Both the position numbers and the translations under genes were made by a program. 64,000 bases of DNA from Stieleria mannarensis (GTDB taxonomy: Bacteria > Planctomycetota > Planctomycetia > Pirellulales > Pirellulaceae), in NCBI RefSeq assembly GCF_014154935.1, contig NZ_JACEHH010000031.1:1-64000 (forward strand), given 5' to 3'. The notes below the pieces were generated by a model, which saw only the letters and a list, made by a program, of their open reading frames with translations, did no database searches and was not told where the DNA came from. How positions within the stretch are numbered: the stretch's first letter is position 1; each line of letters opens with the position of its first letter. Positions 54,517-62,729 of the stretch are shown one piece after another.

Positions 54517-56276
54517 TGCCCGCGAGCGTCATCGACGTGTGCGGAAGCATCGCGTTGACGCTACAATCCTCGCAGGATTTGCGGGACATCGTACGAAACC
54601 GAGGATTGGGAAGTTTGACGCAACAGGATCGCAAACGGGCAAACCGCTCGAACAAGGCTGGACGCGGCGGCGGGCAGCGAACGTCGTCTCGAGTGACCGG
54701 CAACAGCTGGCATCCGAAAGTCAGGCCACGCCGCTTGGGTTGCGAAGCCTTGGAACACCGGCTCGTTCTGGCCTCCACCGCCGCACCGATGGCGGAGTAT
54801 TTTCTGACGGCACGCGATTCGGAGGACCAGCCGCTGCCGGTGGTCGACGGCACGGTGGAAGTCGGTGTCGGGATTGAAAACGCCTTCTTTCTGGAAGTCG
54901 CGTATTCGGATTTGCGCACTTTCGGCGACGACATCGGGGCATTCAGCGTTCATGTGGACCTGGGGCTCAGCCAGCCGAATCTGCTTCGCCCCGTGTTGCG
55001 TGAAACCCAGCACATCGTTTTTGGCGAGCAGATCTACAACGCCACCTCGGGTTCGATCACCTTTGGCATGCAAGGACTGTCGCGAACCTACATCGCCGAT
55101 CTGGCGGATTTTGCCACAGAACCGATCAGCGAAATCCAAGCCGCACTCGATCACTTCGGATACCAACGGTCGCAATACCAGGTCGCGGGATTGACGTCGG
55201 ATGATCTCAGGTTGGAAATTCGTTTTGTCGACCCCTCGCTGGGCAATCTGGATTTGCCAAACTTCATCGTCGCTACAAACTTGGACGTTGATGTCCCCGC
55301 GGCCGTCGAAGAATTCAGCCCGTTCCTGGCCGATGGCGTGACGCCCAACGGCGACGCGTTGCGTTTCAATCTGGACACGCGCAGCCGAACCTTCAATGAC
55401 AATCAACGCTTCTATTCGCTCTTGAATCGTGGCAGCTATGACCTGTCGGCAGGGTTCATCGATGTCGGCGGCACGGGGCTGATCCCGGCGGCGTCCGGAG
55501 GGATTCCGGGGCTGAGCCAGAACGGGCAATTCATCGAACCGTTTGACGTGTTTCGGATCGAAGTCTTCCTGGCCGATGACTTGCGGTCGCCGTTGGTGGT
55601 CGACGTCAACCCGAGCGAAGGTGTCGACCCGCTGCTGCTTTTCGGCGAGGACGAAGTGGTTCCGCCGGATGCGGTTGCGTTGGATGACGATGCCAGGGTG
55701 ACGTTGGTCACCGCCAATCCGACGGTCCACCAAGTCGTCGTCAACGGTGGGGCCAGCAGTCGATCGCAAGTCACTTCGATCGAGGTGACGTTTGGCCAAA
55801 CGTTGGAGGTCGCACCCTTGCAATCGGCGTTCACCCTTGTCAACACGACGACCGCAACGCCCGTCGGTGTGGTCGATGTGGCTGCCAGCGTCATGGCGGG
55901 GACGACGGTGGTGAAGGTGACGTTCGACGGCGACAGCACCGTGGCTCGGGCCGGCACCGGAACCCTCGGGAACTCGTTGGCCGACGGGGATTACCGATTG
56001 CACATCGAAGCGTCCAAGATCCGTTCGACACGCGGATTGGAAATGCGTGAGGACGAAGTGTTCGGTGATCAGGCGGCCGACCGTCTCTTTCGCCTCTATG
56101 GCGACAGTGATGGTGATCGCGATGTCGACGGCCAGGACTATGGACGTTTCGGTCTGGCGTTCCTGTCGACCTTCGGCTCCGACGGCTTCAATGCACCGTT
56201 GGATTCAGACGGCGATGGCGACGTGGATGGCCAGGATTACGGGCGGTTCGGACGGAATTTCTTGAGACGCCTTTAG
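54516..56276 (+). CDS. Exported protein with LEPR-XLL-like motif and dockerin-like repeats
   Basis: About 586 residues from the ATG at 54516, which overlaps the previous stop (TGATG). A basic N-terminal region (about 45-80) ends in RRLGCEALEHRLVLAS, a degenerate version of the planctomycete LEPR-XLL export/anchoring motif. The central region is beta-rich and alanine/valine-rich, with paired FDGDST-like sequences and no named domain. The C-terminus has two EF-hand-like repeats, GDRDVDGQDYGRFG and GDGDVDGQDYGRFG, typical of dockerin-type calcium binding. Together these indicate a large secreted or surface protein. A start further downstream (TTG near 54618) is possible. Confidence 0.75.
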   Translation: MPASVIDVCGSIALTLQSSQDLRDIVRNRGLGSLTQQDRKRANRSNKAGRGGGQRTSSRVTGNSWHPKVRPRRLGCEALEHRLVLASTAAPMAEYFLTARDSEDQPLPVVDGTVEVGVGIENAFFLEVAYSDLRTFGDDIGAFSVHVDLGLSQPNLLRPVLRETQHIVFGEQIYNATSGSITFGMQGLSRTYIADLADFATEPISEIQAALDHFGYQRSQYQVAGLTSDDLRLEIRFVDPSLGNLDLPNFIVATNLDVDVPAAVEEFSPFLADGVTPNGDALRFNLDTRSRTFNDNQRFYSLLNRGSYDLSAGFIDVGGTGLIPAASGGIPGLSQNGQFIEPFDVFRIEVFLADDLRSPLVVDVNPSEGVDPLLLFGEDEVVPPDAVALDDDARVTLVTANPTVHQVVVNGGASSRSQVTSIEVTFGQTLEVAPLQSAFTLVNTTTATPVGVVDVAASVMAGTTVVKVTFDGDSTVARAGTGTLGNSLADGDYRLHIEASKIRSTRGLEMREDEVFGDQAADRLFRLYGDSDGDRDVDGQDYGRFGLAFLSTFGSDGFNAPLDSDGDGDVDGQDYGRFGRNFLRRL

Positions 56277-56294
56277 GGACCTTCGAGCGACCGA

Positions 56295-58079
56295 TCATTT
56301 CAGCGTCTGTTGCTGCAGTTGCTGCAGACGCATCGCATGTGCCTGGGCCAGTTGCGAGTGGCGGGCGGCTTCGTCGGCACGTCCCTGTGATTGATAGATC
56401 GCAGCCAGGAAACGGTGCGCATTGACGTGGTGGGGTGCCAATTCGACCGTCTTTTTTAGGGCGTTGATCGACGCCTCCGTGTTGCCGGAGTTCTGTTCGG
56501 CGACGCCGAGTTGAAAGTAGTCAAACGGCTCGGATTGGAGCTGGGTGACTTCGCGGTAATACTCGGCGGCTTTGGCAAATTCGCGGCGTTGGTAGGCCAG
56601 GCCGGCGAGTAGACGAAGCGATTCGAGTCGCGGGCGCGAGGGGATCAATTCTCTCGCCAACACTTCTCCGGCAAGGTCTGCGGCGATCGAAGCCTGGCCT
56701 TGGGAACGCGCCAACATGGCCAGGATGGTTGTCGCATCGGGATCGGACTTGCCAGTGTTTTTGACTTCGATCAACGCCTTGGCCGCCTCGATGCCGTAGT
56801 CTCGAAAATTTGCGTTGCCCGGATTTTCTTGGGCGACCTGGAACTTGGCGAGTGCTTCGCAGCGTTTTCGCACCGTCTCGGGCAACCGGGCGACATCCAA
56901 GACGGGGCTCAGCCCGACCGCAGGCTCACTCTCGGTTGCCGCCTCGCTGTGGATGCCGATGCGGTGGTGATGAAACGCCGTGTGGGGAACCTCCGTCCCT
57001 TGGGCCGGCATGTGACAATGGCTGCAGTCGTTTTGTGCTTCCGCAATCCGATCGGCGTGTGGTTTGCCGCAGGAGTCATCGGTGTGACAGGACAAGCAAA
57101 TCTTGCGATAGTGGTCGATCGTCGCTGCCGCCGAGACGGTCTGGTGTGGATTGTGACAGGTGATGCAGGTCAGCGATTCGGTCTGTTGATAACACTTGCT
57201 CTGGTGCAACTGTTCGACATGTCCGACCACTCGCATCGTGTCATCACCGAGGCGATATTGGTAGTCGATCCGAAAGTCGGTCAGCGGCAGGCCCGGCCGA
57301 TAATCCCATTCGTCTTGGTTCGCCCGCATCGCTTTGCCGGCGGCCTGCAAGTGGCATTGTTGGCAAATGGCTTCGGAAAGTTCGCGGGAAAGTTTGGATG
57401 GATTGACGATCGTGTGGTCCGCTCCGGTGAACTTGGGGTTTTCGCGGTAACGGGCAACGTGTTTTTCACCCGGACCGTGGCAGCGTTCGCAGCCGATCTT
57501 TTCTTCCAGAATCGAAAACTCATTCGGGTTGCCACGTTTTCGATCGACGGCGCCGACGTGACAGAAAAAACATTCCGTACTGAGTTTGCGTCCAAAACCG
57601 GGATGAAACGGCACGTCATAGCCGGGCGACATCGACCATTTCCCGGTGTCTTCATACCACGACAACGGTGACTGGCCGAAATGTGATCCGTCGTGATAAA
57701 CATAGCTTTTGCCGTGCGTGCCCGAACCGAGCGTGAACACGATCGGGTGTTCGGTTCTGGCCAGTTCTGCCCCGTCGACCCCGCGAATGATCTCGCGGTG
57801 AATCAAATCGTCGCCTCGGCGGAACACTTCATAGTCGTTGCCCGACGCGTCGTGATGGTAGGTCGCCGAGGACACCTCTTTGTCCGGGTCGACGCGTTCC
57901 ATCGACTCGCTGTGTTTGGTGTCCAAATAGGACAGATGCTCCGCCTCATGGCATTTCACGCAGGTCTGGGTTCCCACGTATCCGACCGCGGGGTCTGTGT
58001 TGGTCGGAGGTTCGGCGATGGTGTGCGTGGAGCAGCCGATGAGAACGGCGAGCGCGGCTAAGATCGGTCGAGCAAACAA
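56295..58079 (-). CDS. Heptahaem cytochrome fused to TPR domain (lipoprotein)
   Basis: A 594-residue protein from a TTG start (MFARPILAALAVLIGC), with a plausible lipobox ending LIGC. The N-terminal two-thirds has seven CxxCH haem sites: CVKCH, CFFCH, CERCH, CQQCH, CITCH, CLSCH and CSHCH. 'YVGTQTCVKCH', 'CERCHGPGEKHV' and 'CITCHNPHQ' match the cytochrome at 35318 motif for motif. The last 200 residues are TPR-like ('ARSQGQASIAADLAGEVLA', 'AEQNSGNTEASINALKKTV', 'AHRFLAAIYQSQGRADEAARHS'). It probably mediates electron transfer at the envelope. It is convergent to the LEPR-XLL gene with only about 18 bases between, which may affect both transcripts. Confidence 0.88.
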   Translation of the reverse strand: MFARPILAALAVLIGCSTHTIAEPPTNTDPAVGYVGTQTCVKCHEAEHLSYLDTKHSESMERVDPDKEVSSATYHHDASGNDYEVFRRGDDLIHREIIRGVDGAELARTEHPIVFTLGSGTHGKSYVYHDGSHFGQSPLSWYEDTGKWSMSPGYDVPFHPGFGRKLSTECFFCHVGAVDRKRGNPNEFSILEEKIGCERCHGPGEKHVARYRENPKFTGADHTIVNPSKLSRELSEAICQQCHLQAAGKAMRANQDEWDYRPGLPLTDFRIDYQYRLGDDTMRVVGHVEQLHQSKCYQQTESLTCITCHNPHQTVSAAATIDHYRKICLSCHTDDSCGKPHADRIAEAQNDCSHCHMPAQGTEVPHTAFHHHRIGIHSEAATESEPAVGLSPVLDVARLPETVRKRCEALAKFQVAQENPGNANFRDYGIEAAKALIEVKNTGKSDPDATTILAMLARSQGQASIAADLAGEVLARELIPSRPRLESLRLLAGLAYQRREFAKAAEYYREVTQLQSEPFDYFQLGVAEQNSGNTEASINALKKTVELAPHHVNAHRFLAAIYQSQGRADEAARHSQLAQAHAMRLQQLQQQTLK

Positions 58080-58393
58080 GGGTATCGATCCGCGGAGGAA
58101 GAGAGGATGCCGGAAAAGTAAACCGCAAGTCTAACAGGGTGGAATTCGGCAGCTCAAGTTTTTTGTCGCAAAGAGAAAGAGTATGAGCAGACAAAAATCT
58201 CCTCTGTGTCCTCTGCGACGGCGGGGAGCGGCGGAGGACGCCGGCGCGAGCGTCCCGCCCGTTCGGTGGACCGGCGACGTATTGGGATTAAACTATCTGC
58301 CCTCGGGGCAGGCCTCTCTATCAGCCATCGATTACCGCTGATGCGGTACGGTGTCGATTCATTGACGCGATCCCTTCCTCAATTCTTTTCGCC
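58080..58393. other. Intergenic stretch without a recognisable gene
   Basis: These 314 bases between the divergent cytochrome-TPR gene and the permuted NlpC/P60-like gene presumably hold both promoters. I see no clear boxes, repeats or hairpins beyond a purine-rich GGCGGGGAGCGGCGGAGG tract. Confidence 0.35.
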
Positions 58394-59440
58394 ATGCCTA
58401 CGCTACGCAATTCGAAAGCTTGGTTCCTACGTCAACCGATCGTAGAGCAGGACACGTTACAACCGGGAGACATCTTCATCACCCAATATTTTCGCAGTGA
58501 TGGCAGGCCGTGGAACAGTTTTGATACTCGAAAATTGGGCATGGCCATCTGTTCGTGGTGCAAAAACAGCAGTTCCAGCGCGTCGATGCACGCCGGAATG
58601 GTTTACTACGGCGACACGCAAATCGAGGTGGTCGAGAATATCGAAGTCGACGAACTCTGCCTTTGTGACGAACTCGGCGGGTTTCCCCATTTGGTCTGGC
58701 GGCCCACCACACCCGGCTTGGGCGACATGGCGGCGACGGTTGCCGGAGTGGCCCATGCCGCACACATGAGTCGAGGCTTTCCCTTCAAACGGGCCATGGG
58801 ATCGGTGTTCAAACCCAAATTTCGGACCCGGCGGGTTACCAATCGGGTGAATCGGTTTTGTGGCTTGGTGGAGGCCGCGATGGCGCAATCGGATGCGGGG
58901 CAGCCCATCGATCCCCATCAGTTTGACAAGATGTACTGCGTCGAATTCACCTTGCTGTGTTACATGGCGGCGGCGCAATTGTTGGAAGGGATGGATGGCA
59001 TTTTTCGAAACATTGACCCGCGGGCAATGAGTCCCAAGGCGCTCGAGGCTCGGCTGAATTCGTCGTCAAAGTTTGAGTACCTCGGACGCGTCTCGGATAG
59101 CCCGCCGCCGCCGCCAAGGCCTCGCCGAGCCACTCCCCCGGTCCCGGTGGCGGTCCGTCCGGTGCAAAACCAACGTCATCGTGCTCCGGGATTGATGGAC
59201 GAGTATCCCGTCGGGCCACCCGTCGCGCCGCCGCAGCCTCGCCCCGAACCGGTGCTCGGAGTCCGTAATCCGCCGCCCCCGATTTTACGCGGGCCGGTGC
59301 GTCCGGCCGCACCTGTGGCCCGGTCCGAAGACGACTATCACAACGAACTCAACGGCCAACAGGCACCCAATCACGACGAATTGATCGACGGGGGCGACGA
59401 AGCCTACATCCAGTATGCGCTTGCCTGGGGGATTCTCTAA
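58394..59440 (+). CDS. Permuted NlpC/P60 (YiiX-like) hydrolase with proline-rich tail
   Basis: A 348-residue protein. The N-terminal half has the order of circularly permuted papain-fold hydrolases: LQPGDIFITQYF (about 22-33), a catalytic His66 in 'MHAGMVYYGDTQIEVVE', and Cys182 in 'MYCVEFTLLCYMA' with Glu184 next to it. This resembles the YiiX/YebB-type permuted NlpC/P60 family, which has peptidase, amidase or acyltransferase members. The region around 235-325 is strongly proline-rich (PPPPPRPRR, 'PPVAPPQPRP'). The C-terminus ends 'GDEAYIQYALAWGIL'. No signal peptide is seen. It might act on lipids, peptides or proteins in the cytoplasm or as a translocated protein. Confidence 0.7.
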   Translation: MPTLRNSKAWFLRQPIVEQDTLQPGDIFITQYFRSDGRPWNSFDTRKLGMAICSWCKNSSSSASMHAGMVYYGDTQIEVVENIEVDELCLCDELGGFPHLVWRPTTPGLGDMAATVAGVAHAAHMSRGFPFKRAMGSVFKPKFRTRRVTNRVNRFCGLVEAAMAQSDAGQPIDPHQFDKMYCVEFTLLCYMAAAQLLEGMDGIFRNIDPRAMSPKALEARLNSSSKFEYLGRVSDSPPPPPRPRRATPPVPVAVRPVQNQRHRAPGLMDEYPVGPPVAPPQPRPEPVLGVRNPPPPILRGPVRPAAPVARSEDDYHNELNGQQAPNHDELIDGGDEAYIQYALAWGIL

Positions 59441-59503
59441 CGCAGCGTTTTGACCTCGCCCTTGGGAGGGTGTCGCGATCCGGTTCAGGCCAGGTGGAAT
59501 CGC

Positions 59504-60970
59504 TCACGGTTGGTGTCGTCGGGCACTGGCGTTGACATCGGTGTCCCAGGCGGCCCAGGCCTGGCGGAGTTGTCTGACCTGTTCGGGTTTGCTTCCGGCA
59601 AGATTGTGTTGCTCGTCGGGATCGCTTTCCAGGTGGTAGAGCTCGGCTTTGCCACCGTTGCGAAGCGGTCGGACAAGTTTCCAGGGGCCACTTCGCGTGG
59701 CCCCGTGAGTGAAGGTTCGCCAGCACAGAACCCGGGGCGGCGGCGGCTTGTTCTCCAGCCACAACGGGACGAGATTGACGCCGTCTGTCTTCGCTCCGTT
59801 GTCCGACGTGTCACCACTGAGCGCCAACAGCGTCGGAAACAGGTCGTTGCTGTGTGTCGTCTGATCGCAGACGCGTGGCGCGATGTGTCCCGGCCAGGAA
59901 ACGATCATCGGCACGCGGTGGCCGCCTTCGTAAAGGTCCATCTTTTGGCCGCGGTATCGACCGTTGCTCGAGATGTTTTTGAAGCGTTTGCCGTAGGTCA
60001 GATAGCCGCCGTTGTCGGATGTAAACACGACCAGCGTTTTCTTTTCCAGACCCCGTGCTCGCAGCGTGCGAATCAAGCGACCGACGCTTTCATCCAGCGA
60101 TTCGACCATCGCCTTGACATGCGGTGCGACGTTTTGCGGATCAGGGATCACTCCCCATTTGTCCCGATGGTATGCCGTTCCGGCTTGGCGATGCGGCGGA
60201 TCGTTTGGTCCCTGCCAGGGGAAGTGGATTGCCAGGTGGGCAAGGTAGATGAAAAACGGCCGATCGCGATGGGCTTCGATAAAGTCGATGCTGTGGTCGG
60301 TCAACAAGTCCGTCGTGTACCCGTCTTCCCGCACGAGTGACTCGTTGTGCCACCAGTCATTGTTTCCCGACCGGTCGACTTGCGTGTGAAAGTCGCCGTC
60401 ACCGGAAACGAGTCCGCGGAACACGTCGAATCCCTGGCGGGTCGGCAGCAACGGGGATCGGTAGCCGAGGTGCCATTTGCCAAAGCAAGCAGTGGCGTAT
60501 CCGTTCTGCTTTAGCCGCTCGGAGATCGTCGTCGCCTCCTGCGGAAGACCGAGATCGCGCTGCGTGGTTCCGGAGAGGGCGCCATCGAAAATCTTGCCGA
60601 ACCGTTGCGGATAACTTCCGGTCAGTAACGACGCACGCGTGGGGCTGCACATTGCACCGGCGGAATGAAAGTCCGTGAACCGTAACCCGGATGCGGAGAG
60701 TGCGTCAATGTTGGGTGTCTGGTGAATCTCACTGCCGTAACAACCCAGATCGCCGTAGCCCAAGTCGTCGGCCAGGATCACGATGATGTTCGGACGCACG
60801 TCTGATTCGGCGTTTGCGATGGGAGAACCCAGCGTATGCGCCGATAGGGCTGCGACGACGATCGCTGCGTGCGGCGCTACGCGGTGTAGCAAATGACACG
60901 TAAGCAACCGGCCGCAAGCAGCCCATGTCCAGGCAACGCATTGAATCATGTTTTCGAACTTCCGCGACAT
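59504..60970 (-). CDS. Sulfatase (arylsulfatase family)
   Basis: A 488-residue enzyme from the ATG at 60970 (MSRKFENMIQCVAWTW), with a long N-terminal hydrophobic segment that is probably a signal peptide ending near 'IANAES'. 'IIVILADDLGYGDLGCYG' gives the metal site, and CSPTR (Cys108) is the sulfatase signature converted to formylglycine. 'GKWHLGY' and 'TSDNGG' are further family blocks. It hydrolyses sulfate esters of polysaccharides or sulfated sugars and needs a formylglycine-generating enzyme, which is not in this window. It begins 31 bases after the stop of another sulfatase gene, so the two are co-transcribed. Confidence 0.9.
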   Translation of the reverse strand: MSRKFENMIQCVAWTWAACGRLLTCHLLHRVAPHAAIVVAALSAHTLGSPIANAESDVRPNIIVILADDLGYGDLGCYGSEIHQTPNIDALSASGLRFTDFHSAGAMCSPTRASLLTGSYPQRFGKIFDGALSGTTQRDLGLPQEATTISERLKQNGYATACFGKWHLGYRSPLLPTRQGFDVFRGLVSGDGDFHTQVDRSGNNDWWHNESLVREDGYTTDLLTDHSIDFIEAHRDRPFFIYLAHLAIHFPWQGPNDPPHRQAGTAYHRDKWGVIPDPQNVAPHVKAMVESLDESVGRLIRTLRARGLEKKTLVVFTSDNGGYLTYGKRFKNISSNGRYRGQKMDLYEGGHRVPMIVSWPGHIAPRVCDQTTHSNDLFPTLLALSGDTSDNGAKTDGVNLVPLWLENKPPPPRVLCWRTFTHGATRSGPWKLVRPLRNGGKAELYHLESDPDEQHNLAGSKPEQVRQLRQAWAAWDTDVNASARRHQP

Positions 60971-61001
60971 GGTGATCGGTTTTGGCAGGGCGAGCCCGGC
61001 G

Positions 61002-62546
61002 TTATCGAGCCCGGATCGGAGACGCCTTGCGAAATTTTCCGTTTCGAACGATTCCGGTTTCTTTGGCGGGATCGTACTGGGGATTGCTCGTCGGTACCTG
61101 AGCCCCGACAGACTCCCTCCACGCAACCAGTTTGGCGTATAGCTCTTTTGCCTTTTCCTTTTCAATCGTCACCAGGTTTTCGTTTTCTCCGAGATCGCTA
61201 GAGAGATGGTACAGTTCCAGCGACTCTTTCCCGAACACTTCGATCAGTTTCCAATCGCCCGAACGGATCGCGCTGTACGGCTGGGCGCCCATGGAGTGGT
61301 AGTGCGGGTAATGCCAATAGAGGTCATCGCGACGGGGTGGGGCTTGCGGGTCGGTCAGGTAGGGTCGCAGCGAGAGACCATCTTGCACCTTTGCGGCTTC
61401 GGCCGGCAGGTCGATCTGGAGCACGTCACAGATCGTCGGCAGGATGTCCATCGTGATGGCTGGTCGATCGCACCGCACACCGCTTGCTCCTTCGCCCGGA
61501 TGTCGGATGATCAGCGGGACGCGGACTCCGCCTTCATAGATGCCGCCCTTGCCTTGGCGGAGCGGAGTGTTGTCGGTCGCGACCGGCTTGAGCCCGCCGT
61601 TGTCGCTGGTGAAGATGACCAGGGTGTCGTCCCACAGGTCGTGCTCTTGCAGCTTGCCGACGACGCGTCCGACCGCTTCATCGACGCTTTCGACCATCGC
61701 GGCATAGCGAACGTTGGTGTGGTTTCGTTGCGGGTTTTCTTTGAGTTTTCGTTCGTATTTTTCGACCAGATCGGGCCGCCCCATCAGCGGCGTGTGCACG
61801 TTGTAGAAGCAGAAGTTCATGAAGAACGGTTTTTGTGACGCCGCGATTTCGTCAATCAGCGCCACCGCTTCGGCGGCCAAGCGATCGGTCAAGTATTCGC
61901 CCGCACGTTGCTGGTCCGAGAGGTCGCCTTGGGGAAGCGTTTGGTAGATCGTGTTGTCTTTTCGTGCTTCCAAACTGCGGCCTTTCCCGTAGGGCCAGAA
62001 GTAGCTCGGCGGGGCTCCTTTTTCGCAGCCACCGATGTTGATGTCGAATCCGTGCGCCTGCGGGTAAAAATCAGGATCGGCGCTGTCGTCTTGTCCCGTC
62101 TTGTAGCCGTCGCGATGAGCCAGGTGCCACTTTCCCAGGTGAATGCAGGTGTAACCGTGTGCATTGAGGATCTCGGGCAGGGTGGTGTGCTTTTTCTCCA
62201 GCACTTTCGTCCAATCGGGAATCGCCATCGGCGTGTTGACGAAGGGGTGTCCGGGGATGAAGTCGGTCACGTGAAGCCGGGCCGGGGATTGGCCGGTCAT
62301 CAGTGCCGCGCGACTCGGAGAGCAGACCGTGCAAGCGGCGTAGCCGTTGGTGAACCGGACGCCGCTTTTGGCCAACGCGTCGATGTTCGGCGTTTCGTAG
62401 AAATCGCTGCCGCTGCAACCCAGGTCCGTCCACCCCATGTCGTCGACGAAGAACACGACAACGTTTTTCCGAGCCGCGTCGGATGAGACGGAAAACAGCA
62501 ACGCGAAGGCGAAGCACAGCAAAACTCGGCGGGAGCATTTCATCAT
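61002..62546 (-). CDS. Sulfatase (arylsulfatase family)
   Basis: About 514 residues from the ATG at 62546, with AAGG upstream; a TTG at 62549 is the neighbouring alternative. The signal peptide is MKCSRRVLLCFAFALLFSVSS. 'VVFFVDDMGWTDLGCSGSD' binds metal, and the formylglycine signature is CSPSR (cysteine near residue 75). 'GKWHLAH' and 'FTSDNGG' follow. The C-terminal domain includes the 'ELYHLSSDLGENENL' segment typical of the group. It differs clearly from the downstream sulfatase, so the tandem pair probably targets different linkages on one sulfated polysaccharide. The upstream space to avtA (62547-62729) shows nothing else. Confidence 0.92.
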   Translation of the reverse strand: MMKCSRRVLLCFAFALLFSVSSDAARKNVVVFFVDDMGWTDLGCSGSDFYETPNIDALAKSGVRFTNGYAACTVCSPSRAALMTGQSPARLHVTDFIPGHPFVNTPMAIPDWTKVLEKKHTTLPEILNAHGYTCIHLGKWHLAHRDGYKTGQDDSADPDFYPQAHGFDINIGGCEKGAPPSYFWPYGKGRSLEARKDNTIYQTLPQGDLSDQQRAGEYLTDRLAAEAVALIDEIAASQKPFFMNFCFYNVHTPLMGRPDLVEKYERKLKENPQRNHTNVRYAAMVESVDEAVGRVVGKLQEHDLWDDTLVIFTSDNGGLKPVATDNTPLRQGKGGIYEGGVRVPLIIRHPGEGASGVRCDRPAITMDILPTICDVLQIDLPAEAAKVQDGLSLRPYLTDPQAPPRRDDLYWHYPHYHSMGAQPYSAIRSGDWKLIEVFGKESLELYHLSSDLGENENLVTIEKEKAKELYAKLVAWRESVGAQVPTSNPQYDPAKETGIVRNGKFRKASPIRAR

Positions 62547-62729
62547 CAAGTCCTTATGGCAGGCAGCAGGTCGGTGGTGGCATTCAGAAGTCTATAGACT
62601 TTGGTGGCCGGTGCAAGCTGATGCCGGATTCCGCCAACCACTCCCTGTGTCCCCTCTGTTCCCCGGTTTGCTGTGTTCCAGCGGGCTCCGATTGGTGCCA
62701 CCAACCGGGATCTGAGTGTTGACGCAGTT

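Noticed and set aside
54561..56003. 480-codon frame opposite the LEPR-XLL gene
   Set aside because: The plus-strand gene has the LEPR-XLL and dockerin-like signals; the minus frame has none.
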